Made by a program: the position numbers and the translations under genes. The notes below the pieces were generated by a model. It did no database searches. It was not told where the DNA came from and saw nothing but the letters and a program-made list of their open reading frames with translations. A stretch of 64,000 nt of DNA from the NCBI GenBank assembly GCA_032164245.1, contig JAVMKO010000170.1:1-64000 (forward strand), in the 5' to 3' direction. Each line of letters begins with the position of its first letter. The stretch's first letter is position 1. Positions 1-9,697 of this stretch are shown piece after piece. The stretch comes from Sternotherus odoratus. Its lineage: Eukaryota; Chordata; Testudines; Kinosternidae.

Positions 1-347
1 CCCCCCTCCCAACGGAACCCCGGAGATCCCTCAGTTCTCTGCCCCTCTCCCCTCCCAACGGAACCCCGGAGATCCCTCAGTTCTCTTCCCCTCCCCCTCC
101 CCAACGGAACCCCGGAGATCCCTCAGTTCTCTGCCCCTCCCCCCTCCCCCCTCCCCAATGGAACCCCGGAGATCCCTCAGTTCTCTGCCCCTCCCCCCTA
201 CCAACGGAACCCCGGAGATCCCTCAGTTTTCTGCCCCTCCCCCCTACCAACGGAACCCCGGAGATCCCTCAGTTCTCTGCCCCTCCCCCCTCCCAACGGA
301 ACCCCGGAGATCCCTCAGTTCTCTGCCCCTCCCCCTCCCAATGGAAC
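1..347. repeat. C-rich minisatellite, 46-bp unit
   Basis: At least seven head-to-tail copies of a unit containing CGGAACCCCGGAGATCCC followed by a C-rich spacer. Spacing between copies is 45-46 bp, with one 55-bp interval where the spacer is duplicated. The array runs off the left edge. The open frames across it are products of the repeat and show no conserved domain. Confidence 0.9.
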
Positions 348-600
348 CCTGGACTCCGGTGGGAAGGTGTCGGGGTGAGTGAGGGGTGAGGTGTGGGTGT
401 TGGGGTTGGTGGGGGGGTGAGGTGGGGGTGTCGGGTTCGGTCGGGGTGTCGGGTTCGGTCGGGGGGTAAGTGAGCCAGGGGGTGTCGGGTTTGGTCTGGG
501 GGGGGGTGGGAAGGTGTTGGGGTGGGTGAGGGGTGAGGTGTGGGTGTTGCGGTTGGTCAGGGGGTGTCAGCTGTCTGCTCCCTCCCCACCTCCGACTGAC
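348..600. repeat. G/T-rich degenerate tandem repeat
   Basis: A purine-strand repeat of short motifs such as GTCGGGTTCGGTCGGGG and GGTGAGGTGTGGGTGTTG. It directly follows the C-rich array. No gene was seen. Confidence 0.7.
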
Positions 601-1009
601 CCGAGCAGCGATGGGCACTTATGCTAGTTGCAGTATAAATTGTTAATTCCCTATGCTTCATATATATCAACTCTTTTGTAACTAATCAAAGGAAAACCTT
701 GAGCAGAAAAGGAGTTGCCGTTCTCAAGCATTCTTGCCTTAATTGGGCCATCTGGCTTTTATATTCTCTTACTCCCTTTAAATTCCCATCCGCCTGCTTA
801 TCTACTTTGTTTCTATGGGCCTTGAGACTAGCTAGCTTAATTGATACAGAACTCAGGACATTGTGGTGTTGTTATAGATACACCAGGTGCATATTGTTTA
901 TTTCAACCTGCAGGCAAAGAAGAGCTTTATTTCCCCACAGGTCCCGCCTCCTCCCACCCCCTCCCGCAGCCCTTCAGTCCCTTCCCCTCACGGCTCCCGG
1001 TGGATCCCT
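601..1009. other. Intergenic, AT-rich, no recognised gene
   Basis: Base composition drops to AT-rich unique-looking DNA. The overlapping open frames here have no recognisable motif. I see no RNA gene or splice-flanked exon. Confidence 0.5.
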
Positions 1010-1500
1010 TGCCAGCCGGGGTCTCAACTTGCTGCCAGCCTGGCTGTAGGAAGCCCAGGCTGGCAGCGGACTGAGACCCCAGCTGGGCCCAGGCTGGCAG
1101 CGGACTGAGACCCCAGCTGCAGGAGCCTGGGGGGAATCCCAAAGCGGCGGCAGGCTGACTGCTCAGACCGCTGCCGCTTTGGGCTCTCTCCCCAGGCTCC
1201 TGCCAGCCGGGGTCCTGCTGCCTGCCCCAGTCAGCTCCTGCTGCCAGCCTGGGTGTAGGAAGCCCAGGCTGGCGTGGGAGCTGAGACCCCCCCCCGTTGA
1301 CAGGAGCCTGGGGGGAAAACCCCAAAGAGGCGGCAGGGGCTACCACTTTAGAGTTTCCCCGCAGGCTCCTGCTAGCCGGGGTCTGAGCTCCCGCTGCCAG
1401 CCTGGGTTCCCTACACCCAGGCTGGCAGCAGGAGCTGACTGGGGCAGGTGGTGGGACCACCCCCACCCCCCGCACCCCTGTGCGGCGGCAACCCCCCCCC
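1010..1500. repeat. GC-rich imperfect inverted/direct repeat block
   Basis: The phrase CCAGGCTGGCAGC and its reverse complement GCTGCCAGCCTGG recur several times, each next to GACCCCAGCTG or TGAGACCCC. The block abuts a mariner/pogo-like terminus at 1501 and may be the amplified interior of the same non-autonomous element. That link is an inference. Confidence 0.6.
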
Positions 1501-1578
1501 CAGTAGACACTTGATTATCGGGATTTTATTAACCGGGATTAAGGTTTTCCTGATCATCCGTATAATCGAGAGTCTACT
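1501..1578. mobile_element. Short mariner/pogo-like MITE
   Basis: The left end CAGTAGACACTTGATTAT and the right end ATAATCGAGAGTCTACTG are inverted complements apart from a few positions. A TA follows on the right. The internal part is about 40 bp, so this is a miniature element or a solo pair of termini. No transposase is present. Confidence 0.6.
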
Positions 1579-1694
1579 GTATGTTCATGTAATAAAACCT
1601 TTCTTATCGTCTTACTTTTTCATGAATACAGAATATTACATAACCCCATCCTGTTTTTGCCATCCCAATGTCCCATTTTTGTCTCAAGGAAATA

Positions 1695-1962
1695 TGGTCA
1701 GCCTACATATGGTCAGCCTACATATGGAACATATAGGAACCCCTCCCCCAGGGCTAAATGGGACATACAGGGACTCCCTCCCCAGGGCAATATGGGGACC
1801 CCCTCTCCCAGGGCCATATGGGACATATAGGGACTCCCCTTCCCAGGACAATACAGGACCCCCTCCCCCAGGGCTATATGGGACATACAGGGACTCCCCT
1901 CCCCAGGGCAATATGGGGACCCCCTCCCCCAGGGTCATATGGGACATACAGGAACAACCCCT
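1695..1962. repeat. 60-bp tandem repeat, left part
   Basis: Copies of a 60-bp unit with GGGACATACAGGGACTCCC and CAATATGGGGACC. The array resumes at 3080 after the hAT element at 1971-3071, so one array was split by that insertion. Confidence 0.85.
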
Positions 1963-1970
1963 CCCTAGGG

Positions 1971-3071
1971 CAGTGATGGGCAACCTTTTGAGCTTGGTGT
2001 GTCAAACTTCGCCAAAAAACTGAGCATAACTCGGGTGGTGTGTCACTTTGAGGAAAAAACATTATTTCGCGATATTTATAGTTTAAATAACATAAATGTA
2101 TAATTGTTATATATAATTGTATTTAATAAACCAAAAACTAATTATTTAACTGACCTGCTTAGTGACTTCTTTGTTCATCCGTCAGTCAGTCAATAGGCTA
2201 CCACTATTTTTAATGGCGGGAAACGGCACCCATAGCACGCCACAGGCCCTCGCCTCTCCAAGCCTCCCCCTCACTTATCTCAGTAATGATGATTAGAAAT
2301 CCATCACACCCCAGAACAGTAGATAATGGTTGCTGTGGTTAACTGCTATTTGGTTACTAGTAATGGCAGGGCCCCCAGAGATGCGTCCCCCGCTGCGTTC
2401 CACTGCTCCCTGCTCTGCCGGCGGAAGTGAGGGCAAAGATCCCGGCTTAACCGGAAGTCCAGAACTACACGCTCTGTGCCACGTGCCCCAGTCCCCCTTT
2501 CCTGCTGCGGGCGGGGTGCTAAGAATGTTGCCCCGGTCCCCCTTTCCTGCCGCGGGCGGGGTGCTAAGAATGTTGCCCCGGTCCCCCTTTCCTGCCGCGG
2601 GCGGGGTGCTAAGAATGTTGCCCCGGTCCCCTTTCCTGCCGCGGGCGGGGTGCTAAGAATGTTGCCCCGGTCCCCCTTTCCTGCCGCGGGCGGGCTGCTA
2701 AGAATGTTGCCCCGGTCCCCCTTTTCTGCCGTGGGCGGGGTGCTAAGAATGTTGCCCCGGTCCCCCTTTCCTGCCGCGGGCGGGTGCTAAGAATGTTGCC
2801 CGGTCCCCCTTTCCTGCCGCGGGCGGGGTGCTAAGAATGTTGCCCCGGTCCCCCTTTCCTGCCGCGGGCGGGGTGCTAAGAATGTTGCCCCGGTCCCCCT
2901 TTCCTGCCACGGGTGGGCTGCTAAGAATGTTGCCCTGGTCCCCCGTCTCCGCCGCGACTTACCAAAAAAAAAAAAAGCACGTGCGCCCCGGTCCCCCGTC
3001 TTGGCCGTGTGTCATCAGCAATGGCTACGCGTGTCAGTGCTGACACGCGTGTCATAGGTTCGCCATCACTG
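1971..3071. mobile_element. Non-autonomous hAT element with perfect 8-bp target duplication
   Basis: The 1101-bp insertion begins CAGTGATGGGCAACCT and ends AGGTTCGCCATCACTG, which are inverted complements with one mismatch. The flanking 8-mers CCCTAGGG at 1963-1970 and 3072-3079 are identical. An 8-bp duplication and CAGTG-type termini are hallmarks of the hAT superfamily. The interior has an AT-rich left part with no transposase frame and a GC-rich right part made of a 45-bp tandem repeat. It interrupts the 60-bp array, so it is younger than that array. Confidence 0.88.
2485..2950. repeat. 45-bp minisatellite inside the hAT element
   Basis: About ten copies of a 45-bp unit containing GCTAAGAATGTTGCCCCGG and CCTGCCGCGGGCGGG. 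Because 45 is divisible by three, long open frames run through the array, but they have no domain. It is contained within the hAT element. Confidence 0.9.
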
Positions 3072-3079
3072 CCCTAGGG

Positions 3080-3262
3080 CAATATGGGGACCCCCTCCCC
3101 CAGGACCCTATGGGACATATAGGGACTCCCCTCCCCAGGACAATACAGGGACCCCTCCCCCAGGGCCATATGGGACATACAGAGACTCCCCTCCCCAGGA
3201 CAATACAGGGACCCCTCCCCCAGGACCACATGGGACATACAGGCACTCCCCCTCCCCAGGGC
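3080..3262. repeat. 60-bp tandem repeat, right part
   Basis: Continuation of the same GGGACATAC-containing array seen at 1695-1962, on the far side of the hAT insertion. Confidence 0.85.
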
Positions 3263-3450
3263 AGATGTCAGCTCAGGTGAGTCTCTTCCAGGTGCCAGCG
3301 GGCACCCGGCCCATCCGGGGGTGAGTCAGCAATCCAGACGTGTCCTGCGGGGCGGGACTGCCATACGACCGGCTCCTTCGCCCGCCCGGAGCTGCTTTTA
3401 ATGCCCCGGCTGCAGGGAGGGTGAGAAGACCACCTCCAGGTGCAGCCCTG

Positions 3451-3563
3451 ATGGCCACCTACACTGTCTCGGTGAGCACCGGCCGCGCTATCTCCCTCAC
3501 CCTTGTGGGAGCTCAGGGGAGACCCCAGGCACCAGCTGGATCATCAAGGCAAGGACTTCCCCC
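3451..3563 (+). pseudogene. Lipoxygenase exon 1 (PLAT domain start), frameshifted
   Basis: Translation from ATG at 3451 gives MATYTVSVSTG then ISLTLVGAQG. This is the opening beta-strands of the PLAT domain of the ALOX12B/ALOXE3/ALOX15B lipoxygenases, which bind calcium and membrane and precede the iron-containing catalytic domain. About ten codons usually found between STG and ISL are missing. After AQG the family-like sequence QLDHQGKDF continues only in another frame at 3533-3559, so a frameshift separates the two parts. Together with the exon at 5756, in the same orientation, it suggests one gene whose middle exons were lost. The paralog cannot be fixed; an ALOXE3 or ALOX15B relative fits best. 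Assembly indels could mimic the frameshift but not the missing exons. Confidence 0.72.
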
Positions 3564-4082
3564 CTCCTCCCTCCCCCACATCAGCTGTCCCCGAGGAAAT
3601 TTCCCAGCAGCTCTGGCCCTTATCCAACCCCCCAGCCCCCTCACCACATCGCCGCTGAGAGCCAGACATGCTGTCACCCAGCCCCCCTCCAGCACTGCTC
3701 GTGGGGTGCACGAAGGCTGTGGGGGTGGGGAACAGCTGGGGAGGGGGGACCCCGTGCGCATGCCTAGGTCCCGTTGCCGCTCTATAAATCCACAGTACAC
3801 CCATTTATTCCTATCCTCTCGTTTCACTGGCCTGCCTGGGAATGAGTTCAGGATCCTCTAATGATCCTTCTATGAAATTAATGACGAGCCTTTCGCAATC
3901 TTAATCACCCCGCCTCCATTTAAGAACAAACTCCCTGCCCCAGGGGCAGAAGTGGAGTCGCACAGAACTTATCACAATCCACACTCCAGCTCCATCTGGG
4001 GCTAGGCCCAGGGCATGGGCTGTGACCAGACCTCTGCTAGGAAACTTGGGGGGATGGAGGCAGGAACCACTATTTTGATATG
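3564..4082. other. Remnant intron/intergenic DNA
   Basis: No further lipoxygenase exon was recognised here. The sequence turns from GC-rich to AT-rich before the Penelope-like tail at 4083. Confidence 0.4.
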
Positions 4083-4165
4083 TTTAAGAATAGCAGCTGT
4101 GTTAGTCTGTATCCGTAAATAAAAGGAGGAATTCTCTAAGGTGCTACAAGATATCCTCGTTTTAT
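4083..4165 (-). mobile_element. Penelope-like element terminal fragment
   Basis: Contains GCTGTGTTAGTCTGTATCCG and AAGGTGCTACAAG, the same terminal sequence as the Penelope-like copies at 30058, 41806 and 41940. Only the end is present. It abuts the CR1 copy. Confidence 0.7.
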
Positions 4166-5260
4166 TTTGATCCGGCCTCCCACCGTATTCTTGCCAGCAA
4201 GTTAAAGAAGTATGGGCTGGATGAATGGACCGTAAGGTGGATAGAAAGCTGGCTGGATCATCGGGCTCAACGGGTCGTGATCAACGGCTCCATGTCTAGT
4301 TGGCAGCCAGTATCAAGCGGAGTGCCCCAAGGGTCGGTCCTGGGGCCGGCTTTGTTCAGTATCTTTATGAATGATCTGGAGGATGGTGTGGACTGCACCC
4401 TCAGCAAGTTTGCAGATGACACTGAGCTGGGGGGGAGAGGTAGATATGCTGAAGGGTAGGGATAGGATTAGAGGACTGGGCCAAAAGAAATTTGATGCGG
4501 TTCAACAAGGAGAAGTGCAGAGTCCTGCACTTAGGACGGAAGAATCCCATGCACTGCTACAGAGTAGGGACCGAATGGCCAGGCAGCAGTTCTGCAGAAA
4601 AGGACCTGGAGGTGACAGTGGATGAGAAGCTGGATATGAGTCAACAGTGTGCCCTTGTTGCCAAGAAGGCCAACGGCATTTTGGGCTGTATAAGTCGGGG
4701 CATTGCCAGCAGATCAAGGGATGTGATTGTTCCCCTCTATTCAACATTGGCGAGGTGTCATCTGGAGTCCTGGGTCCAGTTCTGGGGCCCACACTACAAG
4801 AAGGATGTGGAAAAATTGGAAAGAGTCCAGAGAAGGGCAACAAAAATTATTTGGGGCCTGAAGTGCATGACTTATGCATGAGGCTGAGAGAACTGGGATT
4901 GTTTAGTCTACAGAAGAGAAGACTGAGGGGAGATTTGATAGCTGTTTTCAACTACCTGAAAGGGGGTTCAAAGAGGATGGATCTAGACTGTTCTCAGTGG
5001 TACAAGATGACAGAACAAGGAGTAATGGTCTCAGGTTGCAATGGGGAAGGTTTAGGTTGGACATTAGGAAACACTATTTCCCTCGGAGGGTGGTGAAGCA
5101 CCGGAGTGGGTCCCTAGGGAGGTGGTGGAATCTCCTTCCTTAGAGGTTTTTAAGGCCCGGCTTGACCAAGCCCTGGCTGGGATGATTTAGTTGGGGATTG
5201 GTCCTGCTTTGAGCAGGAGATTGGACTAGATCCCTCCTGAGATCTCTTCCTCCAATCTGT
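4166..5260 (+). mobile_element. CR1-type LINE, 3' part with reverse transcriptase remnant
   Basis: The plus-strand translation holds [11 protein letters not shown] and FADDTELGG, the palm motifs of non-LTR reverse transcriptase, with FADD in place of YADD. These are followed by the CR1-typical thumb region ([27 protein letters not shown]). The frame is broken near 4455 and again near 4870, so the copy is dead. The 5' part is missing, as is common for CR1. The tail ends near GAGATCTCTTCC. It sits between the two lipoxygenase exons, inside the former gene. Confidence 0.9.
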
Positions 5261-5755
5261 CAATGGGACCAGATCCCAGTGGGTGTCAATCGGTATTGTG
5301 CTGCTCTGACATCTGGATCAGGACTCCCAGTACTGTGAGAAACCCTGTTACCCCTCAACCTCAGCAAGGACTTGCGGGGTGAGATTGTTCTGTGTGGGTT
5401 AGGCAGGGGGACAGAGTAGGTGATTGTCGGGGGTTAACTTCCAGGAATCCCTGAAAACCCAGCAGTGATGGTGGCCGCATCCTGCCACCGATACAAAGAT
5501 CTCGGTGTGGAGTCAATGTGTGTGACAAACCGTTTACATTACAACACAAACACTACTAGGAAATGTACAACATGGATTCCTGGTCCTGTGGCGCCATCTA
5601 GTGACTTTCCCGTGACATTTCATTCGCTGTAGCATCTCACTACCCCTTCGTGTGGCTCCACTGGAGTCACTAGGACTGGTTCTCCTCTCGCTCACGCTGG
5701 TGTGACTCCGGATTAACCCTATTGCTCACGACCTGGCTCACTGATTTCTCCACAG
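5261..5755. other. Remnant intron DNA before lipoxygenase exon
   Basis: No exon was recognised. A pyrimidine-rich stretch ending TTTCTCCACAG supplies the acceptor of the next exon. Confidence 0.4.
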
Positions 5756-5877
5756 CTTTGTCTCTGGCATCGTCAGGCTGTCCTACCGGAGCGACGCCAC
5801 TGTGGAGAAGGACACCGAGCGGCAGGTCTGGGTGGCAGAGATCTTCACCGAAGGGTTTCTGGGCAGGGAGTCATCCA
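5756..5877 (+). pseudogene. Lipoxygenase catalytic-domain exon (122 nt)
   Basis: After the acceptor CCACAG the exon reads [20 protein letters not shown], continues through [15 protein letters not shown] and stops before GTACC. It aligns closely with ALOXE3 and ALOX15B, where a Tyr-Pro-Ser-Asp segment precedes a Gly-Phe-Leu-Gly-Arg-Glu-Ser-Ser-like turn in the catalytic domain. The frame is intact over 122 nt and the splice sites are present (donor GTACCG is weak). The next family exon, with the conserved histidine and asparagine iron ligands, was not found downstream. Identification as a lipoxygenase exon is firm. Pseudogene status rests on the missing exons and the broken exon 1. Confidence 0.85.
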
Positions 5878-6139
5878 GTACCGTCCTCCACTCCCTCGCT
5901 CGCCCTCTGCAGTGTAGCCAGCGGGGTCTGGTTAGACCTCGCCGTGGGTTGGGTGCGGCCACATCGCCCGTGGAACGAACCGGGCAGGCATCTCCTTGTG
6001 GTCTCGCTGCTCCAGATGGAGGCCAAACCATGTCAAGGCCCATGTGGGGAACAAAAATTTGCTGACGGGCTCCTTGATCTAGCAGAGAGAAATCCAACGG
6101 CTGGAAGTTGAAGTCAAAGCAGGCCCGGCGGGGGAAGGA

Positions 6140-6868
6140 GGAGTTAGGTTGGGGGGGGGACAAAGAGCCGGGGGGCTTAGATAGGGGATGGGGGGTCTCC
6201 AGAGGGGCAATCAGGGGACAAGGAACAGGGGGAGTTGGATGGTTGGAGGGTTTTGAGGGGGGTGGTCAGGGGGCAGGAAGTGGGTGGGGGTTGGATGGTT
6301 TTGAGGGGGGTGGTCAGGGGGCAGGAAGTGGGTGGGGGTTGGATGGTTGGAGGGTTTTGAGGGGGGTGGTCAGGGGGCAGTCAGTGGGTGGGGGTTGGAG
6401 GGGGGTGGTCAGGGGGCAGTCAGTGGGTGGGGGTTGAAGGGTTTTGAGGGGGGTGGTCAGGGGGCAGTCAGTGGGTGGGGGTTGAAGGGTTTTGAGGGGG
6501 GTGGTCAGGGGGCAGTCAGTGGGTGGGGGTTGGAGGGGGGTGGTCAGGGGGCAGTCAGTGGGTGGGGGTTGAAGGGTTTTGAGGGGGGTGGTCAGGGGGC
6601 AGTCAGTGGGTGGGGGTTGAAGGGGGGTGGTCAGGGGGCAGTCAGTGGGTGGGGGTTGAAGGGGGGTGGTCAGGGGGCAGTCAGTGGGTGGGGGTTGAAG
6701 GGTTTTGAGGGGGGTGGTCAGGGGGCAGTCAGTGGGTGGGGGTTGAAGGGTTTTGAGGGGGGTGGTCAGGGGGCAGTCAGTGGGTGGGGGTTGAAGGGTT
6801 TTGAGGGGGGTGGTCAGGGGGCGGGGGTTGGAGGGTTTCGAGGGGGGTGGTCAAGACATAGGAAATAG
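6140..6868 (-). repeat. 48/39-bp minisatellite grown from a hAT-element interior
   Basis: The unit GGTGGTCAGGGGGCAGTCAG plus GGTTGAAGGGTTTTGAG repeats every 48 bp, with a shorter variant of about 39 bp lacking the GAAGGGTTTT part. The sequence at 6140-6235 and the unit itself resemble the reverse complement of the interior of the hAT element at 9090-9697 and the copy at 56318-56783. I infer that the array amplified from such an element. Both unit lengths are multiples of three, which explains the long Gly-rich open frames. Confidence 0.8.
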
Positions 6869-7004
6869 ACGGTGATTAGTGAAGAGCCAGCACCCCAAAC
6901 CAGACTCTTCTTTACTATTAACCCCACATCTGGGGGCGGGCCCCTATTTCTCTCTAACGCCTCTACGCGGCGCTGTCCCCGCCAGGTGGGTGGGGGGGTT
7001 AATG

Positions 7005-7295
7005 ACAATGCAGAGCTGGTTTGCAGCACCCCACGGGGGACGACGGCTCTTCACCTCAGGGTGACGGTTGCCCCCCCCCGCCTCCTTTCTCCCCCGGATG
7101 GGAGCCGCCGGGAATCCGGGGTGGCTGTGGGGTGAAGGTCGTGCGGGGGAGGGGGGCGAGTGGGGTTGGTGGGGGGATAAAGGGGGCAGAGAGCGACCCC
7201 CACCCCCCAAGTCCCGGAGCGGTTCGCTGCATACGGCAGAGCAGCCTCGTCCTCATTAGCATACCAGGCACCGCCCACTGCTCCAGGGCACGGGG
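7005..7295 (+). repeat. Dispersed repeat family X, copy 1
   Basis: Starts near TTTGCAGCACCCCACGGGGG and ends near CACTGCTCCAGGGCA. Shared landmarks are GGGTGACGGTTGC-like DNA, CCCCGGATGGG, CCCGGAGCGGTTC and CATTAGCATACCAGGCACC. Related copies lie at 16405-16735 (inverted) and 48046-48370 (direct). No open frame is conserved between copies. Class unknown. Confidence 0.75.
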
Positions 7296-7339
7296 TGGGG
7301 GCGGGACAAACCGTCGCTCGCGGAAGCGGCGCTGAGGCG

Positions 7340-8455
7340 ATGGGTGAGAGGCGGGGGGGGGGGAAGGGAGGAGTCCTCGCGGGGGGGGAGGAGGCGCAGG
7401 GGGCGGGGCCTCGTGGGGCGGGGGGAGGGGTCACGGGGGGTCCTCGCGGAGGGGACCGCGGGGGGGGGGGGGGAAGGGGTCACGGAGAGGCGGTTCCTCA
7501 CGGGGTGGGGCCGTGGGGGAGGGGACGGGTCCTCGTGGGGCGGGGGAGGGGTCACGGGGGTCCTCGTCGGGGGGGTTGCGGGGGGGGGAGGGTCCTCGTG
7601 GGGCGGGGGAGGGGTCACGGGGAGGCGGTTCCTCGCGGGGTGGGGCCGTGGGGGAGGGGGCGGGTCCTCGTGGGGAGGGGTCACGGGGGTCCTCGCGGGA
7701 GGGGTTGCGGGGGGGGGGGGGCGGGTCCTCGCGGGGCGCGGGGAGGGGTCACGGGGGTCCTCGCGGGGGGGGCGGGTCCTCGTGGGGCGGGGGAGGGGTC
7801 ACGGGGGTCCTCGCGGGGGGGGCGGGTCCTCGTGGGGCGGGGGAGGGGTCACGGGGGTCCTCGCGGGAGGGGTTGCGGGGGGGGGGCGGGTCCTCGTGGG
7901 GCGGGGGAGGGGTCACGGGGGTCCTCGTCGGGGGGGTTGCGGGGGGGGAGGGTCCTCGTGGGGCGGGGGAGGGGTCACGGGGGTCCTCGCCGGGCGGGTT
8001 GCGGGGGGGGGGGGGGGCGGGTCCTCGCGGGGCGGGGGGGAGGGGTTACGGGGAGGCGGTTCCTCGCGGGGTGGGGCCGTGGGGGAGGGGGCGGGTCCTC
8101 GTGGGGCGGGGGAGGGGTCACGGGGGTCCTCGCGGGAGGGGTTGCGGGGGGGGGGCGGGTCCTCGCGGGGCGCGGGGAGGGGTCACGGGGGTCCTCGCGG
8201 GGGGGATCGCGGGGGGGGCGGGTCCTCGTGGGGCGGGGGAGGGGTCACGGGGGTCCTCGCGGGAGGGGTTGCGGGGGGGGGGGCGGGTCCTCGTGGGGCG
8301 GGGGAGGGGTCACAGGGGTCCTCGCGGGAGGGGTTGCGGGGGGGGGGCGGGTCCTCGCGGGGCACGGGGAGGGGTCACGGGGGTCCTCGCGGGGGGGATC
8401 GCGGGGGGGCGGGTCCTCGTGGGGCGGGGGGGAGGGGTCACGGGGAGGCGGGAGG
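7340..8455. repeat. G-rich minisatellite (about 60 bp, two half units)
   Basis: Dozens of GGTCCTCG-initiated half units of roughly 30 bp alternate between GGTCCTCGTGGGGCGGGGG and GGTCCTCGCGGGAGGGG, with runs of up to 13 G. All three plus frames stay open because there are almost no A/T-containing stop codons, so the open frames of about 400 residues are not genes. The plus strand should be strongly prone to G-quadruplex formation. Confidence 0.9.
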
Positions 8456-8600
8456 GGTCTGGGGAGTGCGTTGGGCATGTCTCTGGGGGGAGAAGTGGGG
8501 GGTCGGGTGTAGGGGGGTGGGGGTCAGGGGTCAGGGTCTGGGGAGTGCGTTGGGCATGTCTCTGGGGGGAGGAGTGGGGGGGTCGGGTGTAGGGGGAGGC
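8456..8600. repeat. Two-copy G-rich repeat
   Basis: GGAGTGCGTTGGGCATGTCT with its flank occurs twice, about 75 bp apart, at the 3' edge of the G-rich array. Confidence 0.75.
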
Positions 8601-8739
8601 AGCAGGTGGTGAACGAGAAGCATCGAATCTCTGGCCTGCAGCTCTTGGGGGGGGGGGGCTCGGCTGCATCTGGGGGCCCCCGGGGCAACTTTCCTTCTGC
8701 TCATGGCGCCGACCCTCTGTGACGCCTTCGCTGCGACAG

Positions 8740-8865
8740 GAGAAATAAAGGAGAAAATGAAAACGGTGAAGCACAAAATCCTGGGGTTGTCCGGGAAAGG
8801 GGGCGTCGGCAAGAGACTTTCAGCGCCACCCGGCTCCCGGCTCAGCGCAGGACGAGACTAAACAG
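8740..8865 (+). pseudogene. NUBP1: NUBP1-like exon with the P-loop, one base lost
   Basis: Between an acceptor (CTGCGACAG) and a donor (CAGGTGAGAA) the translation reads KEKMKTVKHKILGLSGKGGV then GK. This is the deviant Walker A region of the cytosolic Fe-S cluster assembly ATPase NUBP1 (NBP35 family). After GK the frame breaks at 8811-8816, where one base of the expected Ser codon is absent. Family-like residues (TFSA, then DET before the donor) continue in the next frame. The splice sites sit where this exon would end, so it is a genomic duplicate and not a processed copy. No other NUBP1 exon was recognised. A real gene damaged by an assembly indel remains possible. Confidence 0.78.
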
Positions 8866-9089
8866 GTGAGAAGCCCCCTCCAGCGGGGCTCTGGGTTGAT
8901 AGACGGAGGCAACAGTTTGGGGTAAAAACACAGACAGGACCATCTGATTTAACCTTCACTTTAATGGGTCTACGGTGCTAAAAATGACACACCAGACTTT
9001 TGTTACTTATCGGGCAACCGAAAACTACAGTCACAGGTGGTTCATAGGGTATTTTTCCTGGTTTGCGTTACTGTTGTCAAAGTCTAGTC

Positions 9090-9697
9090 CAGGTGAGGGC
9101 AAACCTTTTGGCCCCAGGGCCACATGGGGGTGGGAAAATTGTAGGGAGGGCTGGGTAGGGAAGGCGGTGCCTCCCCAAACAGCCTGGCCCCGCCCCCTAT
9201 CCAACCCCCACCCACTTCCAGTCCCCTTCAGAGACCTCCCCCACCCCTAACCACCACCCTGGTATCGCACCCCCTATCTAAGCCACCCTGCTCCTTGTCC
9301 CCTGACTGCCCCCTCCCAGATTCTCCACCCTAACTGCCCCCCAGGACCCCACCCCCTGTCCAGCTCCCTGTCCCCCGGGACTCCCTGCCCCTTATCCAAC
9401 CCCCAGCCCCCCTTACCATGCCACTCAGAGCAGCGAGTCTGGCAGCCGCGTGGTCCACCAGAGCTGCCCCTGCCCCATCTCCTTACCATGCTGCTCAGAG
9501 CGGTGGGATCTCGCAACCCCGCCAGAGCCAGCCACACCGCTGCAGCGCTGGTCAGGGACAGCAGGCCACAGTGCTCGCAGCGCGCAGAGGCTGCGGGGGA
9601 AGGGAGACAGCAGGCGAGGGGCTGCGGGTCACCTCCCTGGCCAGGAACTCAGGGGCCGGGCAGGATGGGCCTGTGGGCCGTAGTTTGCCCACCCCTG
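9090..9697. mobile_element. Non-autonomous hAT element
   Basis: Left end CAGGTGAGGGCAAACC and right end GGGCCGTAGTTTGCCCACCC then CTG are imperfect inverted repeats of the CAGGGGTGGGCAAACT type. The flanking 8-mers GTCTAGTC and GTCTGGTA match at 6 of 8 positions. The interior is C-rich with no transposase. A truncated inverted relative lies at 56318-56783, and the array at 6140-6868 seems to derive from this family. Confidence 0.78.

Noticed and set aside
2330..3043. Possible repeat protein in the 45-bp array
   Set aside because: The array lies inside a hAT element, and the 45-bp period preserves frame by arithmetic alone.
7295..8612. Open frames of 359-422 codons in all three plus frames
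   Set aside because: They come from a G-rich minisatellite that lacks stop codons; all three frames are open at once and no domain is present.
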